From contig NZ_AKJL01000008.1 of NCBI RefSeq assembly GCF_000282355.1, forward strand, positions 1 to 42,821: a stretch of DNA of 42,821 nt, given 5' to 3'. Source of the stretch: Pseudomonas sp. GM49 (GTDB lineage: Bacteria > Pseudomonadota > Gammaproteobacteria > Pseudomonadales > Pseudomonadaceae). Shown here one piece after another: positions 27,936 through 36,186 of this stretch. The translations under genes and the position numbers were made by a program. A model generated the notes under the pieces. That model saw only the letters and a program-made list of their open reading frames with translations, had not been told where the DNA came from and did not search any database. Each line of letters opens with the position of its first letter. Position 1 is the first letter of the stretch.

Positions 27936-30900
27936 TGGCAGACAGCAAGGAAGCTCAGTTTCAGCAGGACATTATCGATGCCTTGGCCGCCCAAGGCTGG
28001 CTCGTCGGCACGACCAGCGGCTACGATCGCCACACGGCGCTGTATACCGAAGATGTGCTGGGCTACTTCAAAGATGCCTGGTCGGAGCGCTGGGACAAGT
28101 TCGCCAAGGCCAACCCGACTGCGCCTGAAGAGGTGCTGATACAGAAGCTAGTGCGGGAGCTGGAACAGAGCGGCACGTTGGATGTGCTGCGCCATGGTTT
28201 CAAGCTGCCGGCGGTGAAAGTCGAGCTGTGCAGCTTCCAGCCCGACCACGGCATGAACCCGGATACCTTGAAGCGCTACCATTGCAACCGCCTGCGCGTG
28301 GTGCCAGAGGTGTCTTACTCGCCGCATGCGCGTGAGGCTGGTAGCAACGGGCAAAGTTACAACCCACGGCTGGACCTGGTGCTGTTCGTCAATGGCATAC
28401 CCACCGCCACCCTGGAACTGAAAAGCGAATTCAAGCAGTCGGTGGAAAACGCCAAGCGCCAGTACCGCTACGACCGCCCCGTGAAAGACCCACTTACACG
28501 CAAGCCCGAGCCACTGCTGACCTTCAAACGCGGCGCACTGGTGCACTTTGCCGTGGGCCAGAACGAGGTGGCAATGAGCACTAAGCTGGCCGGCAAGGAC
28601 ACCTTTTTCCTGCCGTTCAACCTCGGCAGCGAGGAAGGCGGCGCTGGCAACCCAATGCCTGCCGACGACAGCCAATACGTCACCAGCTACCTGTGGCAAC
28701 GCCTGATGCAGCCCGATGCCTGGCTCAAGGTACTAGGGCGCTTTCTACATTTGGACAAAAAAACCAGCGAAGACTTCGACGGCACACCGGTTACCAAGGA
28801 GACGATGATCTTCCCGCGTTACCACCAGTGGGAAGTGGTCAACACGCTGATCAGCACCACCCGCGCCGAAGGGCCGGGTAAGCGCTACTTGATTCAGCAC
28901 AGCGCCGGCTCGGGCAAGTCCAACTCCATTGCCTGGACTGCGCATCAACTGGCCTCGCTGTACGACGCCGCCGGCCAGCGCCTGTTCAACTCGGTGATAG
29001 TGGTCACGGACCGCACGGTGCTGGATAGCCAGTTGCAGAACACCATCTACCAGTTCGAGCACGCCCAGGGTGTGGTCAAACCGATCAGTCGTGATGTTGG
29101 CAACCAGAGCAAGTCCGAACAATTGGCTGAGGCGCTGGCTGAACAGACGCGCATCATCATCGTCACCATCCAGACATTTCCTGCGTTGTTCGATGCTCTA
29201 GACAAGTACCCCAAGCTGGCTACAGGGCGTTATGCGGTAATCGCTGACGAGGCGCATTCCTCGCAAACTGGCTCGTCGGCCAGCAAGCTGAAACAGATTC
29301 TAGGCAGCGATGCGTTGGACGCCGAGGAAGTCAGCGCCGAAGAGTTTTTGGACGCAGCCGTACAGGCGCGTCAACCGAATGAGCGCATCAGTTACTACGC
29401 CTTCACCGCCACGCCCAAAGCCAAGACCCTGGAGCTGTTCGGTCGCCCGGCCGACCGCACGCTGCCGGCCAGTTCCAGCAACAAGCCGGAGGCGTTTCAT
29501 CTGTATTCCATGCGCCAGGCTATCGAGGAGGGTTTTATTCTTGACGTGCTGCGCAACTACACCACCTACAACACCGCCTGGAAGATCGCCCACCCGGATG
29601 GCGAAGACGACGAGGTGGACAGCAAGAAGGCGCGCATCAAGCTAGCGCGCTGGGTGCGTTTGCATCCATACAACATCAGTCAAAAGGTTGAGGTGATCGT
29701 CGAGCACTTCCGCGCCAATATTCGCAATATGCTCAATGGCCAGGCCAAGGCCATGGTGGTCACCAGCAGCCGCCAAGAAGCGGTGCGTTACCAGTTGGCG
29801 GTGAGAGCCTATGTACAGCAGATGGGTTACAACGATGTGCACCCGCTGGTAGCGTTCTCCGGCAGCGTGCTACCGGATGAGGTGATCCCCGAAGAAGTAA
29901 CGGAAAGCAGCAGCCTGCTCAACCCCGGCTTGAGTGGCCGCGACCTAGCAGTGGCATTCGACACCCAAGACTTCAACGTGATGATCGCGGCCAACAAGTA
30001 TCAGACTGGTTTCGATCAGCCCAAGCTGTGTGCCATGTACGTGGACAAGAAGCTGCAAGGCGTGGACTGCGTGCAAACCCTGTCGAGGCTGAACCGCACT
30101 TTCGGTGACAGCAAGGAAACCTTCATTCTCGACTTCTTCAATGAGCCGCAGGACATTCTTGACGCCTTCCTGCCGTACTACACCAAAGCCGAGCTGACCG
30201 ATGTAACCGACCCGCAGATCATTTATGACCTGCAAAAGAAGTTGGATACAGAGGGAATCTATCACTGGCAGGAGGTCGAGGCGTTCGCCATGGCCTTCTT
30301 CGACCCCAAGGCGGCTGCTAGCAAGCTCAGCTACTACTGCACTCCAGCAAAGGAGCGCTTTGCCAAGCGCTACGCCTTCTCGGTGGAGTCGCGCCAACAG
30401 GCGCTGAACTTCAAGCGCACAGCCGAAGCTAACGGCGACACTAGCGGCCTGAAAAAAGCCGAGCACGCGCTGAAAGAGGCAGGCGAGCAGATTGATCAAC
30501 TCGACCTGTTCCGCAAGAATCTGCAGAGTTTCGTGCGCCTGTACGAGTTCCTCTCCCAGATTGTGCCTTACGAGGACCGTGAACTGGAGCAACTCTGCGT
30601 ATACGCCAAGCATCTGCACCCGCTGCTGCGCGTAGATCGCCTGCAACAAGATGACGTGGACGTGGGCGAGCTGCAACTGAGCCATTACCGCCTGAGCAAG
30701 CGCGCCGAACACCAGCTACGCCTGAACGAGGAACACGGCGAATATACCCTTAAACCCGGCAGTGATGTGGGCAGCGGCATGCCCCATGACCCGGAGAAGA
30801 AGCGCTTGTCGGAAATCATCGAGGCGCTAAACGATATCTTCGGTGCCGAGGTGAGCGATGACGACCAGCTACAGTTCCTCACCGGCATCGCCCAGCGCAT

Positions 30901-31135
30901 CAGCCGCCAGGAAGATGTGATGGCCCAGGTGAACAACCACTCGGTGGATCAAGTGATGCATGGCTTGTTCCCCAAACGCGTTCTGGACACCGTACTGGAT
31001 GCCATGACCGACCACGAGAAGCTGTCGCTGGAGGTGCTGGATAACGAGACCAAGAGCCGTGCTTTTGCCTTGGTGATTTTGAAGATGCTGAAATCGGTAG
31101 CCGCCCTCGATGAATCCGGCTTACGCAATGTCTGA
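27935..31135 (+). CDS. hsdR: Type I restriction enzyme motor/nuclease subunit
   Basis: A 1066-residue subunit that translocates and cuts unmethylated DNA. The N-terminal PD-(D/E)XK nuclease has Asp147 (RLDLVL) and ELK at 161-163. The SF2 motor has Walker A AGSGKS (324-329) and DEAH (438-441), with later motifs such as SRLNRTFG near 717-724; the C-terminal helical part binds HsdM/S. Its start overlaps the hsdS stop by one base (TAATG). All motifs are intact, so the restriction system looks functional. Confidence 0.96.
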   Translation: MADSKEAQFQQDIIDALAAQGWLVGTTSGYDRHTALYTEDVLGYFKDAWSERWDKFAKANPTAPEEVLIQKLVRELEQSGTLDVLRHGFKLPAVKVELCSFQPDHGMNPDTLKRYHCNRLRVVPEVSYSPHAREAGSNGQSYNPRLDLVLFVNGIPTATLELKSEFKQSVENAKRQYRYDRPVKDPLTRKPEPLLTFKRGALVHFAVGQNEVAMSTKLAGKDTFFLPFNLGSEEGGAGNPMPADDSQYVTSYLWQRLMQPDAWLKVLGRFLHLDKKTSEDFDGTPVTKETMIFPRYHQWEVVNTLISTTRAEGPGKRYLIQHSAGSGKSNSIAWTAHQLASLYDAAGQRLFNSVIVVTDRTVLDSQLQNTIYQFEHAQGVVKPISRDVGNQSKSEQLAEALAEQTRIIIVTIQTFPALFDALDKYPKLATGRYAVIADEAHSSQTGSSASKLKQILGSDALDAEEVSAEEFLDAAVQARQPNERISYYAFTATPKAKTLELFGRPADRTLPASSSNKPEAFHLYSMRQAIEEGFILDVLRNYTTYNTAWKIAHPDGEDDEVDSKKARIKLARWVRLHPYNISQKVEVIVEHFRANIRNMLNGQAKAMVVTSSRQEAVRYQLAVRAYVQQMGYNDVHPLVAFSGSVLPDEVIPEEVTESSSLLNPGLSGRDLAVAFDTQDFNVMIAANKYQTGFDQPKLCAMYVDKKLQGVDCVQTLSRLNRTFGDSKETFILDFFNEPQDILDAFLPYYTKAELTDVTDPQIIYDLQKKLDTEGIYHWQEVEAFAMAFFDPKAAASKLSYYCTPAKERFAKRYAFSVESRQQALNFKRTAEANGDTSGLKKAEHALKEAGEQIDQLDLFRKNLQSFVRLYEFLSQIVPYEDRELEQLCVYAKHLHPLLRVDRLQQDDVDVGELQLSHYRLSKRAEHQLRLNEEHGEYTLKPGSDVGSGMPHDPEKKRLSEIIEALNDIFGAEVSDDDQLQFLTGIAQRISRQEDVMAQVNNHSVDQVMHGLFPKRVLDTVLDAMTDHEKLSLEVLDNETKSRAFALVILKMLKSVAALDESGLRNV

Positions 31136-31193
31136 AACCATATAAATCGCATCTACGAAATACGCGCCGACATCTGTTTTTTGTCGATTTCTG

Positions 31194-31254
31194 CCCGTTG
31201 TCACCGGCTGCAACGGGTCGCTTGCTGCCCGTCGCAAAGGGCAGCAATCGACCC
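31194..31254 (+). other. Two overlapping hairpins after hsdR
   Basis: Hairpin A: CCCGTTG / CAACGGG (about 31193-31217). Hairpin B: TTGCTGCCC (31222-31230) / GGGCAGCAA (31239-31247), extended outward by GGGTCG / CGACCC to 31215-31254. The two share GGG 31215-31217, so they exclude each other when fully formed. No T run follows. They may end or protect the hsd mRNA. Confidence 0.5.
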
Positions 31255-31264
31255 ATAGCTGCCT
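31246..31264 (+). repeat. Degenerate repeat copy A
   Basis: AATCGACCCATAGCTGCCT; 17 of 19 bases match copy B at 33110-33128, same orientation. The two copies flank the 151-residue gene and the PD-(D/E)XK-like gene. Sequences of this type recur between genes in Pseudomonas, from memory. Confidence 0.5.
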
Positions 31265-31313
31265 CTCGGGAGTGCTCCAAGTTGGCTATAACTCGCCCCA
31301 GCCTCTGACCTGC

Positions 31314-31769
31314 TCAGAGCTCCCAGTGTTCCTCGACCTGGTAGAGCGGCTTGCCGGCCATCAGCAACTTGATGGCATCTATGTGCGCCACGTAGTCAGC
31401 CTCAGAGAACTTAGTCCATCGCGGATTACGCTTTTGCGCGGCGATGAATGCTGAACGCGCCTTACCCATCGCGGAGCGGTTCTTCGACAGGAAACTGCGT
31501 AACCCTTTGAACAGTTCCAAGTCCAGTGGAGGATGGAGCAAGGCAACGCTCGGGTGTTGGTGGTGGCCACCGCAGACCAGCACCGTTTTCAAGTAGATGT
31601 TGACTAGCTTCTGGGCACGGCCGAAGGAGAAATCGGTCACGCCCAAGCGCGCAGCCTCGGCCTCGATCTTCTTCATAAAGCTCATCTGCCATTTATCGAC
31701 GTTCTGGCCGATGTGCTCTGGCCCGGTTACCTGGCCTAGGCCGCTTGCCTCTATCAGCTCGAACGCCAA
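31314..31769 (-). CDS. Hypothetical island protein, start uncertain
   Basis: A 151-residue protein from TTG 31769, on the minus strand, convergent with hsdR. I do not recognise it. It looks soluble and helical: a basic central part (KARSAFIAAQKRNPRWTKFS) and a distinct C-terminus (HIDAIKLLMAGKPLYQVEEH). A CGGHHQHP cluster near 66-73 could bind metal. Coding-like sequence continues upstream of the TTG in the same frame (YGRGLASGGNS, then the frame is open to 31857) without any ATG or GTG, so the true N-terminus may have been lost or begins at a rare codon. Sitting between hsdR and a nuclease-like gene, it may belong to a defence module; that is inference. Confidence 0.6.
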   Translation of the reverse strand: MAFELIEASGLGQVTGPEHIGQNVDKWQMSFMKKIEAEAARLGVTDFSFGRAQKLVNIYLKTVLVCGGHHQHPSVALLHPPLDLELFKGLRSFLSKNRSAMGKARSAFIAAQKRNPRWTKFSEADYVAHIDAIKLLMAGKPLYQVEEHWEL

Positions 31770-32058
31770 GGAGTTACCCCCGCTGGCCAGGCCGCGGCCA
31801 TACGCGGCGGCGCCTCCACTCTCCCGCCTTATCCCCCCAATTGGGGTGGGGGGGCACTACCGGCAAGTATTGCCCTCTTTCATCTGGCCATTGATCTCCA
31901 TCCAGCACAGACACCAGCCGGTCACACACTGTCGGCTGCGCCACCGCTAAGGTCGTCGAAGCGGAGTCTGAGTTTTAACAGGTGGAAGAGTCAGCAGACG
32001 TTAGCGGGGTGCGACCATCGGCTTTTGGCCGAAAGCTGAAGGAGGAGAAGGGCCGCTA

Positions 32059-33033
32059 GTGTGGTCGTCTGTTACGTTAGACGGCAATCGGTCGGTCACT
32101 GTTATCATTGCGTCATACTTTCGGATGCCAGCCGGGTCAGATATGCAAAGTCAAGTAACGCTCCACGCAATGAAAGAGTTAGCCCTTGACTTTAACGCTG
32201 CAGTGGACTGGGTTGCGTCAGTAGGATTTCCCATCGAGCGCGGTAGAATCGCTGAGTACCGGAAGATACTGACCAAAGTGGCCGATCGTTTCGAAGTCCA
32301 TCGCTGGGATGACCTTGAAGACCAGGAGTATGCAAAGCAGGTTTGCACGGTGCTGCTGGAGATACGAGAGTTGGTGTCGATCCATCGTGGTCTATCAGAA
32401 ATTAGCGATCCTACCGACTTGCATGCAATGCGTCATTTTCTGAAAGGCCCCTTCAGTCCCACCGATGAGTCTGTAACCAATTCATCTAACCGGCCAAGGA
32501 ACATCGGTTTCGAGCTTTATCTCACCGCCCTTTTCGCCTACGCGAAGATGATGCCTATCTATGGAACGGATGCCGATCTGTGCTTTAAGCACAACGATCA
32601 CACCTTCTTCGTCGAAGCCAAAAGACCGATGTTCTCTCACTCCATAAACGCAGCGATCAAAGATGCCAACAAGCAGCTTACACGGAGGCTGGAAGGCGCC
32701 CAAAGCACCATGGCTAGAGGGCTAATCGCGCTAGACCTTTCCAAAATAATCAATCCGCGCGATAAGGTGATGCCAGTCTGGGATACCCATCATCTCGATC
32801 AGCTAATGAATGGCGAAACTCAGCTCCAGATAAATGCGCTTGCGCAGTACTGGCACAAGGGTAGGAACGGTAAGACTGTTGGCGTATTGCTGCATTTCAG
32901 ATTGCTGACGCAATTTGGTCCCAACGGTGACCTCAATACCGTACGGTGGATTAGCTTTGTGCAATTCAGCAATGATGATGCGCTCTCCGGTCTATACACA
33001 AAGCTTCAGGATGTCATCCGGCATATCTGCTAG
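32059..33033 (+). CDS. Unrecognised PD-(D/E)XK nuclease-like protein
   Basis: A 324-residue protein from GTG 32059, chosen because AAGGAGGAG ends 11 bases upstream; ATG 32143 (296 residues) is an alternative. The N-terminal 140 residues are helical and acidic. Then NIGFELYLTALFAYAKM, with Glu152 on a helix, YGTDADLCF with Asp171/Asp173, and FFVEAKRP with Glu186-x-Lys188 reproduce the order and spacing of PD-(D/E)XK nucleases (helix Glu, strand Asp, ExK). The rest is alpha/beta with TVGVLLHFRLL and TVRWISFVQF strands. It has no helicase, methylase or DNA-binding domain. It lies next to the type I operon on a mobile island, so a stand-alone defence or DNA-processing nuclease is plausible; the motifs are by eye. 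Confidence 0.75.
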   Translation: MWSSVTLDGNRSVTVIIASYFRMPAGSDMQSQVTLHAMKELALDFNAAVDWVASVGFPIERGRIAEYRKILTKVADRFEVHRWDDLEDQEYAKQVCTVLLEIRELVSIHRGLSEISDPTDLHAMRHFLKGPFSPTDESVTNSSNRPRNIGFELYLTALFAYAKMMPIYGTDADLCFKHNDHTFFVEAKRPMFSHSINAAIKDANKQLTRRLEGAQSTMARGLIALDLSKIINPRDKVMPVWDTHHLDQLMNGETQLQINALAQYWHKGRNGKTVGVLLHFRLLTQFGPNGDLNTVRWISFVQFSNDDALSGLYTKLQDVIRHIC

Positions 33034-33109
33034 ATCTAAATAATAGTGGTTGGACAGGCATGATCGACTGGCCACTCTTGGCCGCTTTCAGCCTGTCACG
33101 ACCGACCGA

Positions 33110-33128
33110 AATCGACCCAAAGCAGCCT
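33110..33128 (+). repeat. Degenerate repeat copy B
   Basis: AATCGACCCAAAGCAGCCT, matching copy A at 31246-31264 with two differences. It lies after the PD-(D/E)XK-like gene, so the two copies bracket about 1.85 kb of cargo. Confidence 0.5.
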
Positions 33129-33243
33129 GTCGGCGCTGGCTGTCAGCCCGCTACGGCAGTCGGGAGAAATCGAAACAGAAGGCACTGATGAGACAGCTCA
33201 AAAATCAATGTACAGCATTGCATTGGATTAACCCATTGCCCAA

Positions 33244-33269
33244 ACGGGCGGCCTGACAAAGCCGCCCGT
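33244..33269 (-). terminator. Intrinsic terminator of the sulfatase gene
   Basis: Stem ACGGGCGGC / GCCGCCCGT (33244-33252 and 33261-33269), loop of 8; on the minus strand it is followed by TTTGGGC. It lies 18 bases beyond the sulfatase stop codon. Confidence 0.65.
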
Positions 33270-33286
33270 CGCATTGATCCTGTGTC

Positions 33287-34966
33287 CTAGTTGCCCGGTT
33301 TGTTCTTGATCATTGCTTCAACCTGCTTTTTCACGGCCTCAAGGTTGAAGGAAGCCGGGTCCTGCATCGGGGGGTAGTCGACTGCCGTGAGGGCCAGTTT
33401 CCCGACTTCTTGCTGAACACTGACGAACCTCCAGAACTCGCGGGCAAAGAAGTCATTCATGTATCCCCCACCTAGGTCGTTAAGGCTTTGCTCGCCGATT
33501 GATGGTGTCCGCTCGAAGGGGTCCTGCCGAAGATTGACCATGGTCGGCATGTCCGTTGTGACCTTTGCACCGGGCCAACCCTGCGGTTGTTGGAAGAATT
33601 GGAACTTAAAGTCATCAATGCGGATTGCACCTAACTGAGGACCGCCGAAGTAGAAAAATTCATGGCGTGCGGACGGGCCTTTGCCTTGCAGCAAGTCCAA
33701 CTGGTTGTAGCCGTCGAGGTGGTTTTTGTAGGTGTTCTGGCCCAGTTTCACGCCTTTGAGCAACTGGTCGGTGATGTTGGGATTACCGGCTGCGGCCACG
33801 AGCGTGGGGAACCAATCCAGAGCAGAATAGATGCCGTTCTCGACCGTACCGGGCTTGATCTTGCCGGGCCAACGGATAATCGCCGGTGCACGGAAGCCAC
33901 CCTCCATCACTGTTCCTTTGGTACCCTTGAACGGCGTCATACCACCATCGGGCCAGGTAAACACTTCCGCACCATTGTCGGTGGTGAAAACGACGATGGT
34001 ATTGTCGGCCTCGCCTGCATCCTCCACGCATTTCAGGATGGCACCAACGCTGTCATCCAATTGCGCCATGCCGGCTTCTTCGAGCCCATAGTTGGTCTTG
34101 CTATTCATGAGGGCTTGGTATTTGGGCGACAGAAATGTCCAGACGTGCATACGCGTCGTGTTGTGCCAAACGAAGAACGGTTTGCCGTCTGTCTTGGCTT
34201 TGCCCATGAAGTCACACGAAGCCTTGACCAGCACTTCGTCGAACGTCCCCATGTCGTACTTGGCCTTTGGGGTTGTGTCGTGCATGTTCGGCACATTGGA
34301 CATGTCTGGGTATGGCGCCAGAGGCCCCTCGTCCACGATCTTCTGCTTGCCGATCTTACCCCAGCGCGGCTGCTCGGTCGGGTCGTCCGTATCGGTCGCA
34401 TAGGTATGCAGCACATTGCGCGGTCCGACTTTGTCGCGGTATGCCTGGTCATTCGGGAACGAATACCAATAGGGATCAGACATAGCGTCGAGGTGATACA
34501 AGTAGCCGAAAAACTCGTCGAAGCCATGCAGGGTAGGTAGGTATTTGTTCAGATCGCCGAGATGATTCTTGCCGAACTGACCAGTGGCGTAGCCCTCGGT
34601 TTTGAGGGCTGCGGCGATCGTAGCCGCTTTGTCCGGCATACCTACATCAGCGCCGGCCTGGCCAACAGTCGTCAGGCCTGTGCGCAATGGGATTTCACCC
34701 GTGATGAAACTTGCCCGGCCCGCAGTGCAACTCGCCTCTGCATAATAGTCGGTGAACATCATGCCCTCAGACGCCAGCTTGTCGAGGCTCGGCGTCTTTC
34801 CGGACATAATGCCTCGGTGATAGGCGCCGATATTGAACCAGCCGACGTCGTCTCCCATGATGACGAGAATATTAGGTTTCTTGTCCTGAGCTTGCCCCGG
34901 AACAACGAATACGCCGGATGACAATGCAACAGCCAGGGTGAAGCATTGCACGCTTTTTATAGTCAT
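33287..34966 (-). CDS. Exported arylsulfatase-type sulfatase
   Basis: A 559-residue hydrolase of sulfate esters. The signal peptide ends at GQA (24-26). PNILVIMGDDVGW (31-43) gives the metal ligands Asp39 and Asp40; SCTAGRASFITG (79-90) is the sulfatase signature with Cys80 to be turned into formylglycine and Arg84; Lys133 and His135 (GKNHLGD), His274 and Asp330-Asn331 (TTDNGAE) complete the site. CTAGR rather than CxPSR is a known variant. A GGGAGGA ribosome site precedes ATG 34966. No formylglycine-generating enzyme or sulfate-ester transporter is nearby, so activation would rely on a chromosomal enzyme. It is monocistronic metabolic cargo on a mobile element; the substrate is unknown. Confidence 0.93.
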   Translation of the reverse strand: MTIKSVQCFTLAVALSSGVFVVPGQAQDKKPNILVIMGDDVGWFNIGAYHRGIMSGKTPSLDKLASEGMMFTDYYAEASCTAGRASFITGEIPLRTGLTTVGQAGADVGMPDKAATIAAALKTEGYATGQFGKNHLGDLNKYLPTLHGFDEFFGYLYHLDAMSDPYWYSFPNDQAYRDKVGPRNVLHTYATDTDDPTEQPRWGKIGKQKIVDEGPLAPYPDMSNVPNMHDTTPKAKYDMGTFDEVLVKASCDFMGKAKTDGKPFFVWHNTTRMHVWTFLSPKYQALMNSKTNYGLEEAGMAQLDDSVGAILKCVEDAGEADNTIVVFTTDNGAEVFTWPDGGMTPFKGTKGTVMEGGFRAPAIIRWPGKIKPGTVENGIYSALDWFPTLVAAAGNPNITDQLLKGVKLGQNTYKNHLDGYNQLDLLQGKGPSARHEFFYFGGPQLGAIRIDDFKFQFFQQPQGWPGAKVTTDMPTMVNLRQDPFERTPSIGEQSLNDLGGGYMNDFFAREFWRFVSVQQEVGKLALTAVDYPPMQDPASFNLEAVKKQVEAMIKNKPGN

Positions 34967-35475
34967 GACCGCTATCCTCCCGCTAGTGCTGATTGAAAGC
35001 TGCCCACCCTGCCGATTGAAGTTTGACTCAAGGCGGATTGCTATCTTCGTATCAGTAACGGTGGATAAGCATAGCAGCGGATTGCCATCGTCAAGGGGCA
35101 GACAGCAGGCTAAAACGCTTTGGAACTGCTGGTCTTGATTGGGTTGCGGGACGAGATAGCGGATGACCGCTTATGGCCGTTCTCTGCCCGTCAAAACGTA
35201 CTCAACGCGATTAGAGGGGAAGGCACATTCTTGATGCTTTCGACATCAAGAGCAAATCAACGCCCCCTGCCCAAGGTGGCCCAGCGATCCGCCCAAGCGC
35301 CCGATGGGCGCGCCTTGGTGCCGGACAACTAAACAGCCACCACCACTCCAGGCCGAGTCGTATGTAGTCCAGCATTAGGCCACGTTTTACCCGCAATGGG
35401 GGTGGGGTCTTGGGAGTACCTTTTGCATTTCCCCAAGGCCTGCCCGGTGCCAGTCGACTGCGCTAACATCTCCCC
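34967..35475. other. Intergenic stretch upstream of the sulfatase
   Basis: About 510 bases with the sulfatase promoter region and the 3' end of the replication operon. A minus-strand frame of 46 codons (35469-35329) follows GGGGAG too closely and has little protein character after its middle, so I do not call it. No clear terminator for the replication operon is seen here. Confidence 0.4.
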
Positions 35476-35592
35476 TCACTTTGCGCACAGTTGTGGCGGC
35501 AGCTTCGGCCCGAACACTTTATGAACAAATCGGGTAGCAGGTGCCTGGCTTGATGCGATAGCGGCCGGGGTGATTACGATGTTCTGGGTCAT
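35476..35592 (-). CDS. Tiny protein coupled to the replication operon
   Basis: A 38-residue frame (MTQNIVITPAAIASSQAPAT, then RFVHKVFGPKLPPQLCAK). Its ATG overlaps the stop codon of the preceding gene by the ATGA arrangement, which is strong evidence for coupled translation. It is too small for usual gene finders. The C-terminal part is basic with one Cys. Function unknown; its position at the end of the island replication operon suggests a small regulator or partner of the upstream protein. Confidence 0.55.
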   Translation of the reverse strand: MTQNIVITPAAIASSQAPATRFVHKVFGPKLPPQLCAK

Positions 35593-36185
35593 GGTCTTGG
35601 CTCCATTGGCGTCTGGTTATACCGCTGGCGTAACTCGGCACCCGTTACACAGTAACGGTCTGCCGGCGCAAAGCAGACGTGGCAGGCGAACAGGTGGCAG
35701 TGGTACTGGTCACGGGCCTCGCGCCATTCAGACGATGCCGTGGCGGCGCTGTGGTAGATGTGCTTCGGCTCCCCTGCGTCGTGCTGCTCAATTGTTGGAT
35801 TAGCCAATGGCACTGGTGGCGACCATGCCGGATGGCTACGGATCAGGCGGGCGGCAAAGCATGGGTGGATGCCGCACTGCTCGGCCAGGTCATCAGCAGT
35901 CAGAAAACCCCGCTCCAACAGATATCCCGGCGAGCATTCCAGCAGGCGAGCAACATGAACAAGCCATCGACTTGCCTCTACTTTGGATGGCCCCTGAGCT
36001 GGGTGGTCGTTCGCGCCGGGTTGCGCTGGCTTCTCGACTTTGTGTTTTTCTGGGGGAGCCGAGGGAACCCGGGGAACCTCCAGTACAGGCGCGGGTTGTA
36101 GCCGTTCCCTCTGAAATTTCAGTGAGGGAACCGGGGGAACTGCTACCCCGGCCAAGCGGTTGGCTAAGTCCAAGAGCCGACCCAT
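35589..36185 (-). CDS. Island protein with Pro-rich linker and Cys/His C-terminal motif
   Basis: A 198-residue protein. Start ATG 36185 is 2 bases beyond the TGA of the DUF927 gene and has GGAGGTG upstream; an in-frame extension to 36233 is antisense to the end of that gene product frame and is rejected. The N-terminus (GRLLDLANRLAGVAV) is a helix; residues 30-75 are Pro-rich and probably disordered; a helical middle (LLERGFLTADDLAEQCGIHP) looks like a small helix-turn-helix; the C-terminus HCHLFACHVCFAPADRYCVT has a Cys/His cluster suited to zinc. Proteins with this end follow DUF927 genes in Pseudomonas islands, from memory. Function unknown. Confidence 0.75.
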   Translation of the reverse strand: MGRLLDLANRLAGVAVPPVPSLKFQRERLQPAPVLEVPRVPSAPPEKHKVEKPAQPGANDHPAQGPSKVEASRWLVHVARLLECSPGYLLERGFLTADDLAEQCGIHPCFAARLIRSHPAWSPPVPLANPTIEQHDAGEPKHIYHSAATASSEWREARDQYHCHLFACHVCFAPADRYCVTGAELRQRYNQTPMEPRP

Positions 36186-36186
36186 G

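Noticed and set aside
32059..33033. Reading the nuclease-like gene as a fragment of HsdR
   Set aside because: HsdR at 27935-31135 is intact with its own nuclease motif, and this protein lacks motor motifs and does not resemble it outside the short motif.
33050..33256. A 68-codon plus-strand frame
   Set aside because: Lies in a repeat-like intergenic stretch and runs into the sulfatase terminator hairpin; no ribosome site.
35329..35469. A 46-codon minus-strand frame after the 38-residue gene
   Set aside because: The ribosome-site-like GGGGAG is too close to the ATG, and the second half lacks protein character.
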